From G963676095 sp963676095 (GTDB taxonomy: Bacteria > Bacteroidota > Bacteroidia > Bacteroidales > Prolixibacteraceae), in contig OY781040.1 in NCBI GenBank assembly GCA_963676095.1, positions 7,130,001-7,194,000 on the forward strand: a DNA stretch of 64,000 nt, written 5' to 3'. The translations under genes were made by a program, and so were the position numbers. The notes beneath the pieces are model-generated. The model saw only the letters and a program-made list of their open reading frames with translations, was not told the DNA's origin and did not search any database. Positions 1 to 10,285 of this stretch are shown here, piece after piece (positions within the stretch are counted from its first letter, which is position 1; each line of letters opens with the position of its first letter).

Positions 1-164
1 TCCTGCTCCGGCTAGCTAAAATTTATGCTTAAATAATCTTAGTCCACCTGAAATGTCAATTGATCTGTCAATAATTAAAAAATAGATATACAGATAATTA
101 TATCACCATGTAGTGATTTTGTTAACGTATATTAAATGCTTTGTAGCGTTATTGTATATATCAA

Positions 165-207
165 TTTCACAGTAAAAATCAAGGGCGTCGTAATTTTGAC
201 TGTGAAA
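165..207. promoter_or_regulatory. Long inverted repeat in the leader of the first susC
   Basis: Two 17-base arms at 165-181 and 191-207 pair at 15 of 17 positions around a 9-base loop. The outer nine bases, TTTCACAGT and its complement, match perfectly. The repeat ends 28 bases before the susC ATG. No T-run follows, so it is not a classic terminator. It could be a repressor or activator operator, or an mRNA leader hairpin. No regulator gene lies beside it in the window. The remaining bases of 1-235 are AT-rich and hold no gene that I can support. Confidence 0.55.
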
Positions 208-235
208 TGTATTTTAAATTTATAACCAAGCAATT

Positions 236-3200
236 ATGAAAAAAAAGAACAAAAAAAACAGCGTTAGGATTAAAATATTCCTAATGCTGATTTTATTCTT
301 GGCATTTAGTTCTACTTCATTTTCGCAGGAAACAAAAGTAAATGGTATTGTCACCTCGGCTGATGATGGAACAGGGATCCCGGGTGTATCCGTATCTGTA
401 AAAGGTACAACAATAGGAACAATTACTGATGTTGACGGGAAATATCAGATTTCAGTTGGTAAAAGTTCAACATTGGTTTTTTCATTTGTGGGGATGAAAA
501 CCATTGAAGAAAATGTCGAAAGCAGAACAACAATAAATGTTGTTTTAAAAGCTGATGCCATCGGAGTTGATGAAGTCGTGGTAACTGCGCTTGGCATCAA
601 AAAAGATGCAAAAAAATTAGGTTACGCGATTAGTACTATTGAGGCCAAGGATTTGGTAAGCTCTGGATCTCCGAATTTTGCAACTTCATTGTATGGCAAA
701 GCGACAGGGGTTAATATTCAGGCGGCACCTGGTGGTAGTACGTCAGCTGTATCGATCAACGTACGCGGTTTGAGTTCGATCACAGGGAACAATCAACCTC
801 TGATTATTATGGATGGTGCACCTATTCGTAACGGGAATGCAAATGAGGATGATTACTGGTCAGACCAACGCGTTAATCAAAATGGGTTAGTCGATATTAA
901 TCCGGAAGATATTGAAAGTATTACAATCCTGAAAGGAGCCTCGGCATCAGCGCTGTATGGTTCAGAAGCAGCGAATGGGGTTGTCATGATTACAACAAAA
1001 AGTGGAAAAGGCGCAGAAGGGATGACGGTTGACTTCAGTATGAATATGAGTATTGACAAAATTGCTTATATGCCTGAAATGCAGACCGAATTCGGGCCTG
1101 GTTATACACAATCTTCATGGAATACAGCATATGAAAAATCAACCGGAGGATTTTATTCCCGTTCTGTTAACGGCGAAACCGTAAAAAGTATTCGTGGTAC
1201 TTATGAGCAGTGGGGACCTAAATATGACGGAAGTGAAGTTTATTATTGGGACGGAACTTATCGAAAATACCAATCAATGGGATCAAATCCATGGAATAAC
1301 ATTTTCAGAACAGGAATAAATCAGACATCCAGTTTGTCGATCAGATCATCAGGTAAAAAATCAAACACACGTTTCTCTTATACGTATTCAAAAAACAGGC
1401 CCACACAATACAACAGTGATTATCAAAAACATAACTTAAGTTTAAACGGAGGTCTTAATGTAAGCGACAAACTAAAATTGGACTATACAGCAAATTATAT
1501 GCGTACGTATGTAAAAAACAGGCCGTACCGTATACACCGGTTGACCAATAGCTATGGTGGTATGTTTGGTTCATTTGAAGACGTTGGATTAATGCGTAAG
1601 ATGACAGTAACCAGTATGGGGTACGAAAATGTCAGTGGTTCTGCTGATACACCGACTCCAGATGAGTCCTTTGCCTGGGAGCCGGCTTCGTGGAATTTAG
1701 TAAATGAATATTATTGGGATATTCTTGGAAAAGAACGTTATGAATACAACAACCGCTTCATTGGAAGTGTAACCCCCAGTTGGACAATTATTGACGGACT
1801 TGTATTACGTGGGCGCGCATCAACAGATCTGACGGCATCAGAAACCGAAACAAATGAACATTCGACTGAACCCCTAGCCTATGGAACAGCGACAGGAGGT
1901 TATAACCTGGAGAATGAACGTTATGAAATTTATTATGGCGATTTATTATTAAATTATGATAAAAAATTAACGGATAAAATTGGACTGAGTGCCTATGTCG
2001 GAATGCAAGGACGTTACGAAGAAGAGTATTACACTGGTGTATCGACGAATGGAGGTTTGAGTGTCGAAAACTGGTTTAACCTGAGCGCGTCTACCGAAAC
2101 ACCCGACTGTAGTATGTGGAAGATGGAATATCTGAAAACTGCCTTTTTAGGATCGTTAACATTATCTTACAATGATAATTTATATCTGGAAGGAACTTTT
2201 CGTCAGGAAAAAACTTCGACATTAGCAGAAGGTAATAATGTATTTTACTATCCATCCGTCAATGCAAGCTATATTTTTACTGATGCAGTAAAGGCCGCAT
2301 GCCCCTGGCTTGATTACGGGAAAGTCCGTGTTTCATATGGGATTGTAGGTAATGATCCCGGCGTATATGCAGCCAATATGGCATATAACCAGGAATCAGT
2401 TAGTGGATATGTCTACAATTATATTGATTCTGATCTGGGTAATGAAAAGCTTAAGCCGGAAACGAAATATGAATGGGAATTTGGATTAGAGAGCAAATTC
2501 CTGAATAACCGGTTAGGATATGAACTGTCTTATTATTCCAATGTTGTAAAAGACCAAATACTTCAGACAACAACACCTCAGTCCGCAGGAGCTTCCTCAA
2601 TATGGATGAATGTTGGAGAGTTGAAAAACAAAGGATTAGAATTTTCATTATACGGAACACCTATCAAGACTGAAAATATTAAGTTAGATCTACGCGGAAA
2701 TTTATCATGGAACAGAAATAAAGTAGCCAAATTAGCAAATGGGCTGGATGAACTTTTACACGAAACCTATGATTCGGCATGTAAGGTGAAGTCGTTAATC
2801 GGTCAGCCGATGGGTGATTTTTATGCCTATTGTGTTGAAAGGGATGATGATGGAAATAAAATTGTTGGCGACGATGGCCTTTATGTCGTTGATTATACAG
2901 AAATGAAAAAAGTTGGAAATGCAATGCCTAAATTAATTGGTGGTTTTGGAACTTCACTCAGCTATAAAAATTATTTTGTAGATGCAACTATTGATTTCCG
3001 TATAGGTGGAGCTGTCCTGAATACACCTCACCAATATATGATGGCAGCTGGTAATATTAAAGAAACATTACGGGGTCGTGAAGGACATGGAGGTAAAAGT
3101 TATTATTTCGTGGATAACGAATACAGTAAAATGAATACTGTTGCAGCATCTTCGGCTCCTGAAGGGGCAACTTTATATAACGACGGTATCATCCTTGACG

Positions 3201-3562
3201 GGGTCACTGAAGATGGTGAAAAAAACACAAAAATTATACCTGCATCCTACTATTACGAAAACTGCTATGGCTGGGGATATTCCGGAAGTGTTACCTATGA
3301 AAACAGTATTATTAATAACTCTTATGTAAAAATGAGAGAATTATCATTTGGCTATAATATACCTAAAACGATAACAGGCAAAATTGGCTGTAAAAATTTA
3401 TCAGTGTCTCTCTATGGACGTAATTTATTCTACTTCTTCAAAAATATGCCAGATTTTGATGCTGAAGCGACTGATGGAACATCCTGGGTTTCCCAAACAT
3501 GGATAGGTGGTTCTACAGCAACAACACGTACATATGGTTTTTCTTTACGGGCCAGTTTTTAA
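236..3562 (+). CDS. SusC/RagA-family TonB-linked outer membrane protein, no STN domain
   Basis: This is a TonB-dependent outer membrane transporter of the SusC type that works with the SusD lipoprotein encoded next. A signal peptide ends near residue 31 (SFSQ). A carboxypeptidase-regulatory-like beta domain (about 35-115) is followed by the DEVVVTALG Ton-box-like segment. The plug domain (about 115-260) includes GASASALYGSEAANGV, and a long beta-barrel ends in phenylalanine (ASF). At 1108 residues it is normal for the family. Unlike the three other SusC proteins here it lacks the N-terminal STN signalling domain and has no sigma/FecR pair, so it must be regulated differently, perhaps through the inverted repeat upstream. 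The substrate cannot be told from sequence, and no enzyme gene accompanies it. Confidence 0.95.
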   Translation: MKKKNKKNSVRIKIFLMLILFLAFSSTSFSQETKVNGIVTSADDGTGIPGVSVSVKGTTIGTITDVDGKYQISVGKSSTLVFSFVGMKTIEENVESRTTINVVLKADAIGVDEVVVTALGIKKDAKKLGYAISTIEAKDLVSSGSPNFATSLYGKATGVNIQAAPGGSTSAVSINVRGLSSITGNNQPLIIMDGAPIRNGNANEDDYWSDQRVNQNGLVDINPEDIESITILKGASASALYGSEAANGVVMITTKSGKGAEGMTVDFSMNMSIDKIAYMPEMQTEFGPGYTQSSWNTAYEKSTGGFYSRSVNGETVKSIRGTYEQWGPKYDGSEVYYWDGTYRKYQSMGSNPWNNIFRTGINQTSSLSIRSSGKKSNTRFSYTYSKNRPTQYNSDYQKHNLSLNGGLNVSDKLKLDYTANYMRTYVKNRPYRIHRLTNSYGGMFGSFEDVGLMRKMTVTSMGYENVSGSADTPTPDESFAWEPASWNLVNEYYWDILGKERYEYNNRFIGSVTPSWTIIDGLVLRGRASTDLTASETETNEHSTEPLAYGTATGGYNLENERYEIYYGDLLLNYDKKLTDKIGLSAYVGMQGRYEEEYYTGVSTNGGLSVENWFNLSASTETPDCSMWKMEYLKTAFLGSLTLSYNDNLYLEGTFRQEKTSTLAEGNNVFYYPSVNASYIFTDAVKAACPWLDYGKVRVSYGIVGNDPGVYAANMAYNQESVSGYVYNYIDSDLGNEKLKPETKYEWEFGLESKFLNNRLGYELSYYSNVVKDQILQTTTPQSAGASSIWMNVGELKNKGLEFSLYGTPIKTENIKLDLRGNLSWNRNKVAKLANGLDELLHETYDSACKVKSLIGQPMGDFYAYCVERDDDGNKIVGDDGLYVVDYTEMKKVGNAMPKLIGGFGTSLSYKNYFVDATIDFRIGGAVLNTPHQYMMAAGNIKETLRGREGHGGKSYYFVDNEYSKMNTVAASSAPEGATLYNDGIILDGVTEDGEKNTKIIPASYYYENCYGWGYSGSVTYENSIINNSYVKMRELSFGYNIPKTITGKIGCKNLSVSLYGRNLFYFFKNMPDFDAEATDGTSWVSQTWIGGSTATTRTYGFSLRASF

Positions 3563-3587
3563 CCGTTAATTATTTAAAGAAAAAATT

Positions 3588-5168
3588 ATGAGAAAAATAT
3601 ATTTGTTGATCATAAGCTACACCTTCCTTCTTGTCCTTGGATCATGTAGCGATTCTGATTATTCGGATAAATATGCAGATCCATCCACCACATCGACCGT
3701 GTCATGTGAAAAATTGATGACAGGAGTTTTTGTGGCAGCAAATACTTATATAATGCCATCTTATGACCGCTACTTTTCTTTTGAAACCCAGCAAATAGGT
3801 CGCTTTGCCCAGACAATGGGTTTCATAAACGAAAAAGGAATGTACCTCGGACTAGGTGATAGTTACAATAATGACCGCTGGACTAATTTTTACAATCTGT
3901 TAGCACAATACAGGTTACTGGAAAACACCTACCGTGAACTGGACGATAACGAAAAAGATAATTATACCGTAACATTACTATTGTCTCAAATAATTGTTTA
4001 CGAGCAACTGCAGGAAATCGTAGACATATGGGGCGATGCTCCCTATACCGAGGCAGGGTATTTAGCAATTACAAGCGATCTATCCACATCTTACCCTTCC
4101 TATGATACGGCAGAATCATTATATGGAATGATGTTAGATAGCTTAGGGTCAATAAATACCCAATTGGCTAATTTCGAAACGACATCTTTTATATCAAGCT
4201 ATTTATCGTCTCAGGATTATATTAACGGAGGAGACCTTACATTATGGCAAAAATTATGTAATTCGCTTCGGTTACGTATCGCAATACGGGCTTCGACGAC
4301 AGGAGATTTAACCTCTAAAGCCAGGTCTGTTTTGAGTGAAATGCTTGCTGATCCGACAACATATCCGGTTGTAGATAGTAATGACGAAACAATAAAAATA
4401 GATCAGGACGAAGATGGTTTCAATTATTATGATGAATTTCAATCAGGACTTGAGGACTGGGATGGTGAATGTAACAGAGCTTCAGGAATGATGGTGTCGA
4501 ATATGGATGGTGATCCCCGCCTGGCCGTAATTTATGATCCGAATGCGGAAGGTAATTACGTGGGAATTGATACCCATGATGATGAGTCGACACAGCAAAC
4601 TAATTTTGATCGTTCTGCTGATGATGGCGGGAACTATTATGCTGCAATAGATACCTCTACATTTAGCCGGAATGCAAGTTATCCGGGGATAATCATGACC
4701 GCAGCTGAGGTCTCGTTTATTAAAGCTGAAGCTTATCAGAAGGGATATGCCTCCGGCGATGCAGAAAAGGCCTTCGAAACAGGAGTCAAACAATCCATCG
4801 ATTATTATTATTATTTAAATAGTGTCGGAGACTATCGTGATCCTGTTACAGATCCTTCAGCTACAGAAATCGAAGCTTTTGCAGAAGAAAAATGGTCGGC
4901 ATATGATTCAAAAGAAGAGGCTATTGCAACTCAAAAATGGCTACATTTTGGAATTATTCAGATGGTTCAGGCTTGGTCGGAAGTTCGCAGAACCGGATAT
5001 CCCAAGCTCTATTTCCAAACAGACAATGCAACAAGCTATTGTTCTGAAGTTCCCGATAGACTTACCTATCCAACAGACGAAGTAGATTACAATACTACAA
5101 AGTATAACGAAGCAACCAATTCTGGGGAAACAGATACTTACTATAACAAATTGTTTTGGGCACAATAA
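3588..5168 (+). CDS. SusD/RagB-like nutrient-binding outer membrane lipoprotein
   Basis: This is the partner lipoprotein of the SusC encoded 25 bases upstream, expected to sit on the cell surface as a lid on the transporter. The signal peptide ends in a lipobox with Cys20 (VLGSC), followed by Ser-Asp-Ser-Asp. The sequence fits the SusD-like_2 type (526 residues) with TPR-like helices, including the NSLRLRIAIRAS segment and the C-terminal WLHFGIIQMVQAWSEVRR segment. An acidic loop DQDEDGFNYYDEF near residue 270 resembles a calcium-binding loop. The gene ends the operon, with a strong terminator about 70 bases further on. The ligand is unknown. Confidence 0.92.
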   Translation: MRKIYLLIISYTFLLVLGSCSDSDYSDKYADPSTTSTVSCEKLMTGVFVAANTYIMPSYDRYFSFETQQIGRFAQTMGFINEKGMYLGLGDSYNNDRWTNFYNLLAQYRLLENTYRELDDNEKDNYTVTLLLSQIIVYEQLQEIVDIWGDAPYTEAGYLAITSDLSTSYPSYDTAESLYGMMLDSLGSINTQLANFETTSFISSYLSSQDYINGGDLTLWQKLCNSLRLRIAIRASTTGDLTSKARSVLSEMLADPTTYPVVDSNDETIKIDQDEDGFNYYDEFQSGLEDWDGECNRASGMMVSNMDGDPRLAVIYDPNAEGNYVGIDTHDDESTQQTNFDRSADDGGNYYAAIDTSTFSRNASYPGIIMTAAEVSFIKAEAYQKGYASGDAEKAFETGVKQSIDYYYYLNSVGDYRDPVTDPSATEIEAFAEEKWSAYDSKEEAIATQKWLHFGIIQMVQAWSEVRRTGYPKLYFQTDNATSYCSEVPDRLTYPTDEVDYNTTKYNEATNSGETDTYYNKLFWAQ

Positions 5169-5235
5169 AAAAACAGGGACAATTCATTATTTACAATAAT
5201 TAAATGTTGCTTCGTCATTACGACGGAGCAAAGCC

Positions 5236-5274
5236 AGTAAAGCAATCTGTTTATTTTCAACAGATTGCTTTACT
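5236..5274. terminator. Bidirectional terminator between converging susD genes
   Basis: A perfect 16-base-pair stem (5236-5251 with 5259-5274) has a 7-base loop. It lies between two converging operons whose stop codons are at 5168 (+) and 5376 (-). Short A/T-rich flanks on both sides fit use in both directions. The rest of 5169-5375 shows nothing else. Confidence 0.75.
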
Positions 5275-5375
5275 TCACTACCAATAACAGATTTCATTTG
5301 GGACTTTTCGGAGTGGATTTCCTGCTAAATGAGCAATAACCTGTCATCGGCTTCTTTAATAGTTTCCCATCCTTC

Positions 5376-7007
5376 TCACCTGACCCTGCCTGTATTGTCA
5401 AAGTTTACATTTAGTACAACATCACTCTCCGGATAGGGTGAATAGTTATACAACTCGTTCCATGTTCCTTCTACAGGTATGGGCTCAGTCAGATATACCC
5501 CGCTGGAAACTTCGATCTGTTCATTCAGAACACGTTCTGCAAAATGATCCTGCAAACGATCCATCCGTTCTTCATCATACTTACGGGCACCAATACTACC
5601 CCAATACCAACCGGCAATTTCCCAGCCGTGTTCATCATAGGCCCGTTCTGCCAAAATATCAGCACTTTCACTTCCGGACAAAGGCAGATCTTTCGTACTG
5701 TTCGCACGGGCTATCACTTTATTCAGGACCTCAAATGCTTTGGCGTTTGTTTGTCCGGAACGGCCAACCGCCTCAGCATACCAGCAGTAAACCTCAGCCA
5801 GGCGTACGATGATATGTGCCTGATCCTGCCAACCGGTAGCCTGGGAACTATAGCTCTTCGTGATATCATATTCTTCATCGCTGTCAGAGCTTGTGTATGC
5901 AGATTTTATAAAATACGGCTGTCTGTAAGTTAAACGACTGTCCCACCAGTTAACCACTTCATCATTATCTGCCCAGTACAAAACACTTCCATAGGTAGCT
6001 TCTTTACGGTCGCCGTCCGGAAATTTATACCAGAAGCCAATTTCTGCACGGGTATCATTATAACCGCCTGCTTCTGCCGGGATATCATTGATCCCGCCCC
6101 GGGCTGCCTGGCTATCGTCACCTGTACCATAGTCTGTACTGTAATAGACGGATAAGACGGCCTCTTTATTATCGTAATTGTATTTCTTTGAATGGATATC
6201 TTTAAAATTATCGAACAGCTCATAATAATAACTGCCATCGTCCACACCGTCAATCACTTTCTTCAATTCAACAACTGCCATTTCATAATAGTCAGATCCA
6301 AGGTTCAGGGGCCAGCCAGCCATGGTCATATACACATATCCAAGAGTTGCTTCGGCAGCCGCACGGCTTACCACAACATTCCGTCCGTTATTGGCCCAGG
6401 GAGTTTCGCTATAATTTTCAGGCAGTTTCTCTGCTTCGGTCAAATCAGAAACGATTAAATCATAAATATCCTGAACAGAAGACAGTTCTGCGTCATACTC
6501 AACAGTCTGATCCAGCAGCATCGGAATAGGCCCCCAGTTCCTGACCAGAAAAAAATAGGCGTAAGCCCTCCAGTAGTAAGCCTGACCTTTAGCAAAAATG
6601 AGTTCATCATCTGTGGCATCCGGGGTCTGATCGACTCCGTTAATGATATAATTGGCACACTTAATTAATTTCCACATCGGGTTCCACGATCCCACATTAT
6701 TTGTCATACTTGAATTGCTTGCCGAAACATCAAATTTATCGTATTGACGCCAGTTTGCCTTGTTACTTGCAGGGTGTGTCGTCAAATCATCCCCGGCATT
6801 AGTCGGAGTAAACGCAATTGCCCCGTTTGTAACATTCCGGACCAGTTTATACAGTGCATTTACGGAAGAAATCAGGTCACTGTGTTCAGTAAAGGCTGAT
6901 TCGCTTGACAACTGGCCATTAGGGTGTTCCGTAAGGAAATCATCACATGAGGTTATCATGGCTAAAGTCAGACCAATCAGAAATATTTTATATGCTTGTG
7001 TTCTCAT
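5376..7007 (-). CDS. SusD/RagB-family outer membrane lipoprotein
   Basis: This is the surface glycan-binding partner of the STN-SusC encoded immediately upstream. The start is set at 7007 (MRTQAYKIF), ten bases after the SusC stop. An in-frame ATG at 7037 would overlap SusC and put ten polar residues before the signal peptide. The lipobox MITSC gives the lipid cysteine, followed by Asp-Asp. The family helix KGQAYYWRAYAYFFLVRNWG and the C-terminal RLAEVYCWYAEA segment are typical of SusD. It is the last gene of a sigma-FecR-SusC-SusD set without any linked enzyme and is terminated by the 5236-5274 hairpin. Ligand unknown. Confidence 0.93.
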   Translation of the reverse strand: MRTQAYKIFLIGLTLAMITSCDDFLTEHPNGQLSSESAFTEHSDLISSVNALYKLVRNVTNGAIAFTPTNAGDDLTTHPASNKANWRQYDKFDVSASNSSMTNNVGSWNPMWKLIKCANYIINGVDQTPDATDDELIFAKGQAYYWRAYAYFFLVRNWGPIPMLLDQTVEYDAELSSVQDIYDLIVSDLTEAEKLPENYSETPWANNGRNVVVSRAAAEATLGYVYMTMAGWPLNLGSDYYEMAVVELKKVIDGVDDGSYYYELFDNFKDIHSKKYNYDNKEAVLSVYYSTDYGTGDDSQAARGGINDIPAEAGGYNDTRAEIGFWYKFPDGDRKEATYGSVLYWADNDEVVNWWDSRLTYRQPYFIKSAYTSSDSDEEYDITKSYSSQATGWQDQAHIIVRLAEVYCWYAEAVGRSGQTNAKAFEVLNKVIARANSTKDLPLSGSESADILAERAYDEHGWEIAGWYWGSIGARKYDEERMDRLQDHFAERVLNEQIEVSSGVYLTEPIPVEGTWNELYNYSPYPESDVVLNVNFDNTGRVR

Positions 7008-7017
7008 AGTATACTTA

Positions 7018-10000
7018 TTAGAAATTAAATTTGACACCGAAATTAAAAGTTCTGGCTAAAGGATATGAGCCACTGTCATAACCACTTTGCTGATCGTTAT
7101 CATCCTCGGAAACAGTTTCCGGATCCATTCCGTCATAACCGGTTAAAGTAAACAGATTCTGAGCACTAAGCGACAAGACAAGTTCACCGGCTTTTAAAAC
7201 CCTTTGGGGAATGTGATAAGCAACTGTTATATTCTGGCACCTCAGGAAGCTGGCATTTTCCAGCCATTGGGTCGAAGCCCCTTCATAATCGACACTCCCA
7301 TTAGTCAGACTGGCATAGCGGGCGTCTGCCTTGTTACTTACTTTATCCCAACTCTTTGTATAAGCTTCTTTCAACCGGATAAAACGGGAAGCGCCGACCA
7401 TTGAGGTTAATGAAAATTTTATAACATTCAGTTTATCACAGCCTAAATCAGACCTGAATAAAACATTTGCTTCCCAATTGTTCCAGCGGAAATTATTGTT
7501 CCAGCCCAAAGTCCACTTAGGCATAGAGTTTCCGGTGAGGAATTTATCACTGGCACTTGTTGTTGTACCTCCATCAGCGGTCCGGTACAGGTAACAGCCC
7601 TCATCGTCAATTCCGGCATAATCATACAAGTAGAATGTTCCGATCGGATGCCCCGGTTCCATGATAAACGATGGGCTCATTAAATCACCGCGGGACGAAT
7701 CGGGAATAATATAATCTTCCCCTCCAAGATCAATAATTTTACTTTTATTGAAACTTGCGTTCAAAGAACTTTGCCACTTAAAGTCCGAATTTTTAAACAC
7801 GTCCGCATCAACCGAAAATTCAAAACCGGTGTTCCTGATTTCTCCCTGGTTAGTCCAGTAAGTACCTCCGCCGTCATAATACGGAATTGTTTTTTCGAAC
7901 AACAGGTCTTTCGTTTCTTTGCGGTACCAGTCGGCTGTAATGTTCAACCGTTCATCCAGAAGGCTCATATCCAGACCAAGATCCCATTGGTAGGTTTTTT
8001 CCCACGTCAGGTCAGGTGTTGCAAACGTAGATTGCCAGTAACCCGGGTATAAGGTAGTTTGTGTTGCATAAACGTACTGTAGCCGGGATAATAGCCCCAA
8101 GGTTTCATAGGCGTCAATTCCCTGGTTACCGGTTACACCATAACTAACCCTCAGTTTTAGCTGCTGAAACAGATTCCGGCCTTTCATAAAATTTTCCCGT
8201 GCGATATTCCAGGCAAGGGCACCTGAAGGGAAATACCCCCATTTATTGTCTCCCTGAAATTTGGAAGAACCGTCGGTGCGGATCGTTGCTGTTGCGAAAT
8301 AACGTCCTTCGTAATTATAGGCACCACGGGCAAAGAAGGAGGACATCGACTCGTCGGAATACCCGTTCTCACAAGTTGTTGTTTGGGCGTTCCCAACATT
8401 CCAGTAATAGACTTTTTCTGAAAGCAAATCGTTTCCGGAAACACTTAACGAAGGCGTTTCTGATTTAGTCGCCTCGAAAACGCCGGTTAAAGTCAAATGG
8501 TGACCCCCAAAAGCTTTCTGATAAGTCAGGTTCCCGGTCGTTTGCCATTTAAAACCTCTCGACTCGCTATTGCCCATATAACTTTCTGCCCCGGAATACC
8601 TTTTTTCCGACCCAAATGAATAACCTTCATTCTGGCTGTATAAGACATCTCCCAGCACAGAAAAAGTAAGACCTTTGGAAAGGTCCATCGTGAAATCGAT
8701 TAAAGCATTTACCTCATGTGTCTTGTTGTCTGCATCCACATAATTTTTATCGGCCCAGGGGTTGGAATGAATCGTGTTGTAGGTATCCTCATTACAAACG
8801 CCATCTTCATCCATCAATTCCATGGTCGGAGAATATTCAAGGATTGTCCGGAAATCGTCCATGTCTCCCTGATTATGATAAGAAGTTTTTGTCAGACTGA
8901 TGTCAGTAAGTACCTTCATCCATGAGGTTAACTGGGTATCATAATTGACCTTGAAGTTATATCGTTTGTATTTTGAAGTAATAATCGTTCCTGATTGATT
9001 GACATAATTCCCTGAAATATTAAATTTAGATCGTTGATCGCCCCCTGAAATACTCAGCCTGTAGTCTTGAAGAACGCCTGTTTGTGTCATCAGGTCCACC
9101 CAATCAATTCCTGCTGTTCCGTTCTTGTATGCAGCAAGTTCATCATCGTCAAAAGTCCCGGCAGCCATAATATCGTTATAAGCCACGGCATACTCGTAGG
9201 CATTCATCAAATCCCATTGCTTGGCAATACTGGAGATACTGGTATTACTCGATACACTGATCCGGGTCCTGCCGGCTTGCCCATGTTTTGTGGTAACCAG
9301 AACAACCCCGTTAGCGCCCCTGGAACCATAAATGGCTGTCGAAGATGCATCCTTCAGTATTTCAATGGAGGCAATATCATCGGGATTGGAAACTGTTCCG
9401 TCGATAACACCATCCACAACCCATAACGGACTGTTTCCCAAATTAATCGAATTCGTTCCGCGTACGCGGATCCGGGGGGTACTCCCTACCCTTCCGGAGG
9501 TAGAAGTAGCCACAACACCGGAACTACGGCCCTGTAAAATATCGGACACCTGGACTATGGGCTGCATCTTGAAATCATCTGAAGAAACGCTTCCAAGCGC
9601 TCCTGTTAAATCACTTTTCTTCATGGTACCATACCCAATTGCAATCACTTCGTCCAGTCCAATAGTTTCTTCTCTCATCACCAGATTTAATTTTGACTGC
9701 CCGGACACAGCGATTTCCTGGGTCTTCATCCCGACAAATGAAAAAACAATGGTAGCAGTGCCCGAAACATTAAAGAGAGTATAATTACCATCTGCATCGG
9801 TAATCGTTCCGTGGGTAGTCCCTTTTTCGACCACTGTCACTCCGGGAAGAGGTTTTCCGGAAGAATCAGTAATCTTTCCCGAAATTTTTATCTGTTCCGG
9901 TTGTTGCCCCCCTCCTTTTAGCGTGAGGACAATATTATTCCCTTCCATACTGTAAATCACATTTGTATTACTGAAAATATCCGTTAAAACTTCGGCAACA

Positions 10001-10272
10001 GGACGAGCTCCTCCATCAACAGTCACCGGACGGGTTAAATCAATTTCATTTTTGTCATAGACAAACAAATAGTCTGTCTGATTTTCAATTGCCCTGATTA
10101 CCTGGATGACAGGAGCACTCTTAAATGAAATATTTACTTTGGCAACCTGGGATTTGACATTGGTTGCGAACAACGATGAAGTAAAAACGATGAAGAACAG
10201 GCATGTCATTCTCATTTTTCGTAACAATTGGTTTGTTGAGTCAAAGAAGTCCTTTGACAAATAATTTTTCAT
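7018..10272 (-). CDS. STN-domain SusC/RagA TonB-linked outer membrane transporter
   Basis: This is an outer membrane TonB-dependent transporter that also signals. After the signal peptide (to about residue 42, VKSQ) comes an STN domain (about 45-115). In this family STN touches the FecR anti-sigma factor and reports substrate binding. It is followed by a carboxypeptidase-regulatory-like domain (about 128-205), plug (about 210-340, with DASSTAIYGSRGANGV) and barrel ending in NFGVKFNF. The length of 1084 residues is normal. It lies downstream of the matching FecR and sigma genes and 10 bases before susD. The 120-base gap from fecR holds a candidate antisense RNA that would cover the susC leader up to its start codon. 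Confidence 0.95.
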   Translation of the reverse strand: MKNYLSKDFFDSTNQLLRKMRMTCLFFIVFTSSLFATNVKSQVAKVNISFKSAPVIQVIRAIENQTDYLFVYDKNEIDLTRPVTVDGGARPVAEVLTDIFSNTNVIYSMEGNNIVLTLKGGGQQPEQIKISGKITDSSGKPLPGVTVVEKGTTHGTITDADGNYTLFNVSGTATIVFSFVGMKTQEIAVSGQSKLNLVMREETIGLDEVIAIGYGTMKKSDLTGALGSVSSDDFKMQPIVQVSDILQGRSSGVVATSTSGRVGSTPRIRVRGTNSINLGNSPLWVVDGVIDGTVSNPDDIASIEILKDASSTAIYGSRGANGVVLVTTKHGQAGRTRISVSSNTSISSIAKQWDLMNAYEYAVAYNDIMAAGTFDDDELAAYKNGTAGIDWVDLMTQTGVLQDYRLSISGGDQRSKFNISGNYVNQSGTIITSKYKRYNFKVNYDTQLTSWMKVLTDISLTKTSYHNQGDMDDFRTILEYSPTMELMDEDGVCNEDTYNTIHSNPWADKNYVDADNKTHEVNALIDFTMDLSKGLTFSVLGDVLYSQNEGYSFGSEKRYSGAESYMGNSESRGFKWQTTGNLTYQKAFGGHHLTLTGVFEATKSETPSLSVSGNDLLSEKVYYWNVGNAQTTTCENGYSDESMSSFFARGAYNYEGRYFATATIRTDGSSKFQGDNKWGYFPSGALAWNIARENFMKGRNLFQQLKLRVSYGVTGNQGIDAYETLGLLSRLQYVYATQTTLYPGYWQSTFATPDLTWEKTYQWDLGLDMSLLDERLNITADWYRKETKDLLFEKTIPYYDGGGTYWTNQGEIRNTGFEFSVDADVFKNSDFKWQSSLNASFNKSKIIDLGGEDYIIPDSSRGDLMSPSFIMEPGHPIGTFYLYDYAGIDDEGCYLYRTADGGTTTSASDKFLTGNSMPKWTLGWNNNFRWNNWEANVLFRSDLGCDKLNVIKFSLTSMVGASRFIRLKEAYTKSWDKVSNKADARYASLTNGSVDYEGASTQWLENASFLRCQNITVAYHIPQRVLKAGELVLSLSAQNLFTLTGYDGMDPETVSEDDNDQQSGYDSGSYPLARTFNFGVKFNF

Positions 10273-10285
10273 ACATTTGTTTTTA

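Noticed and set aside
118..143. TTTG/TAnnTTTG promoter before the first susC
   Set aside because: TTTG at 118-121 and ATGCTTTG at 136-143 deviate in the -7 box, and the spacing is too short.
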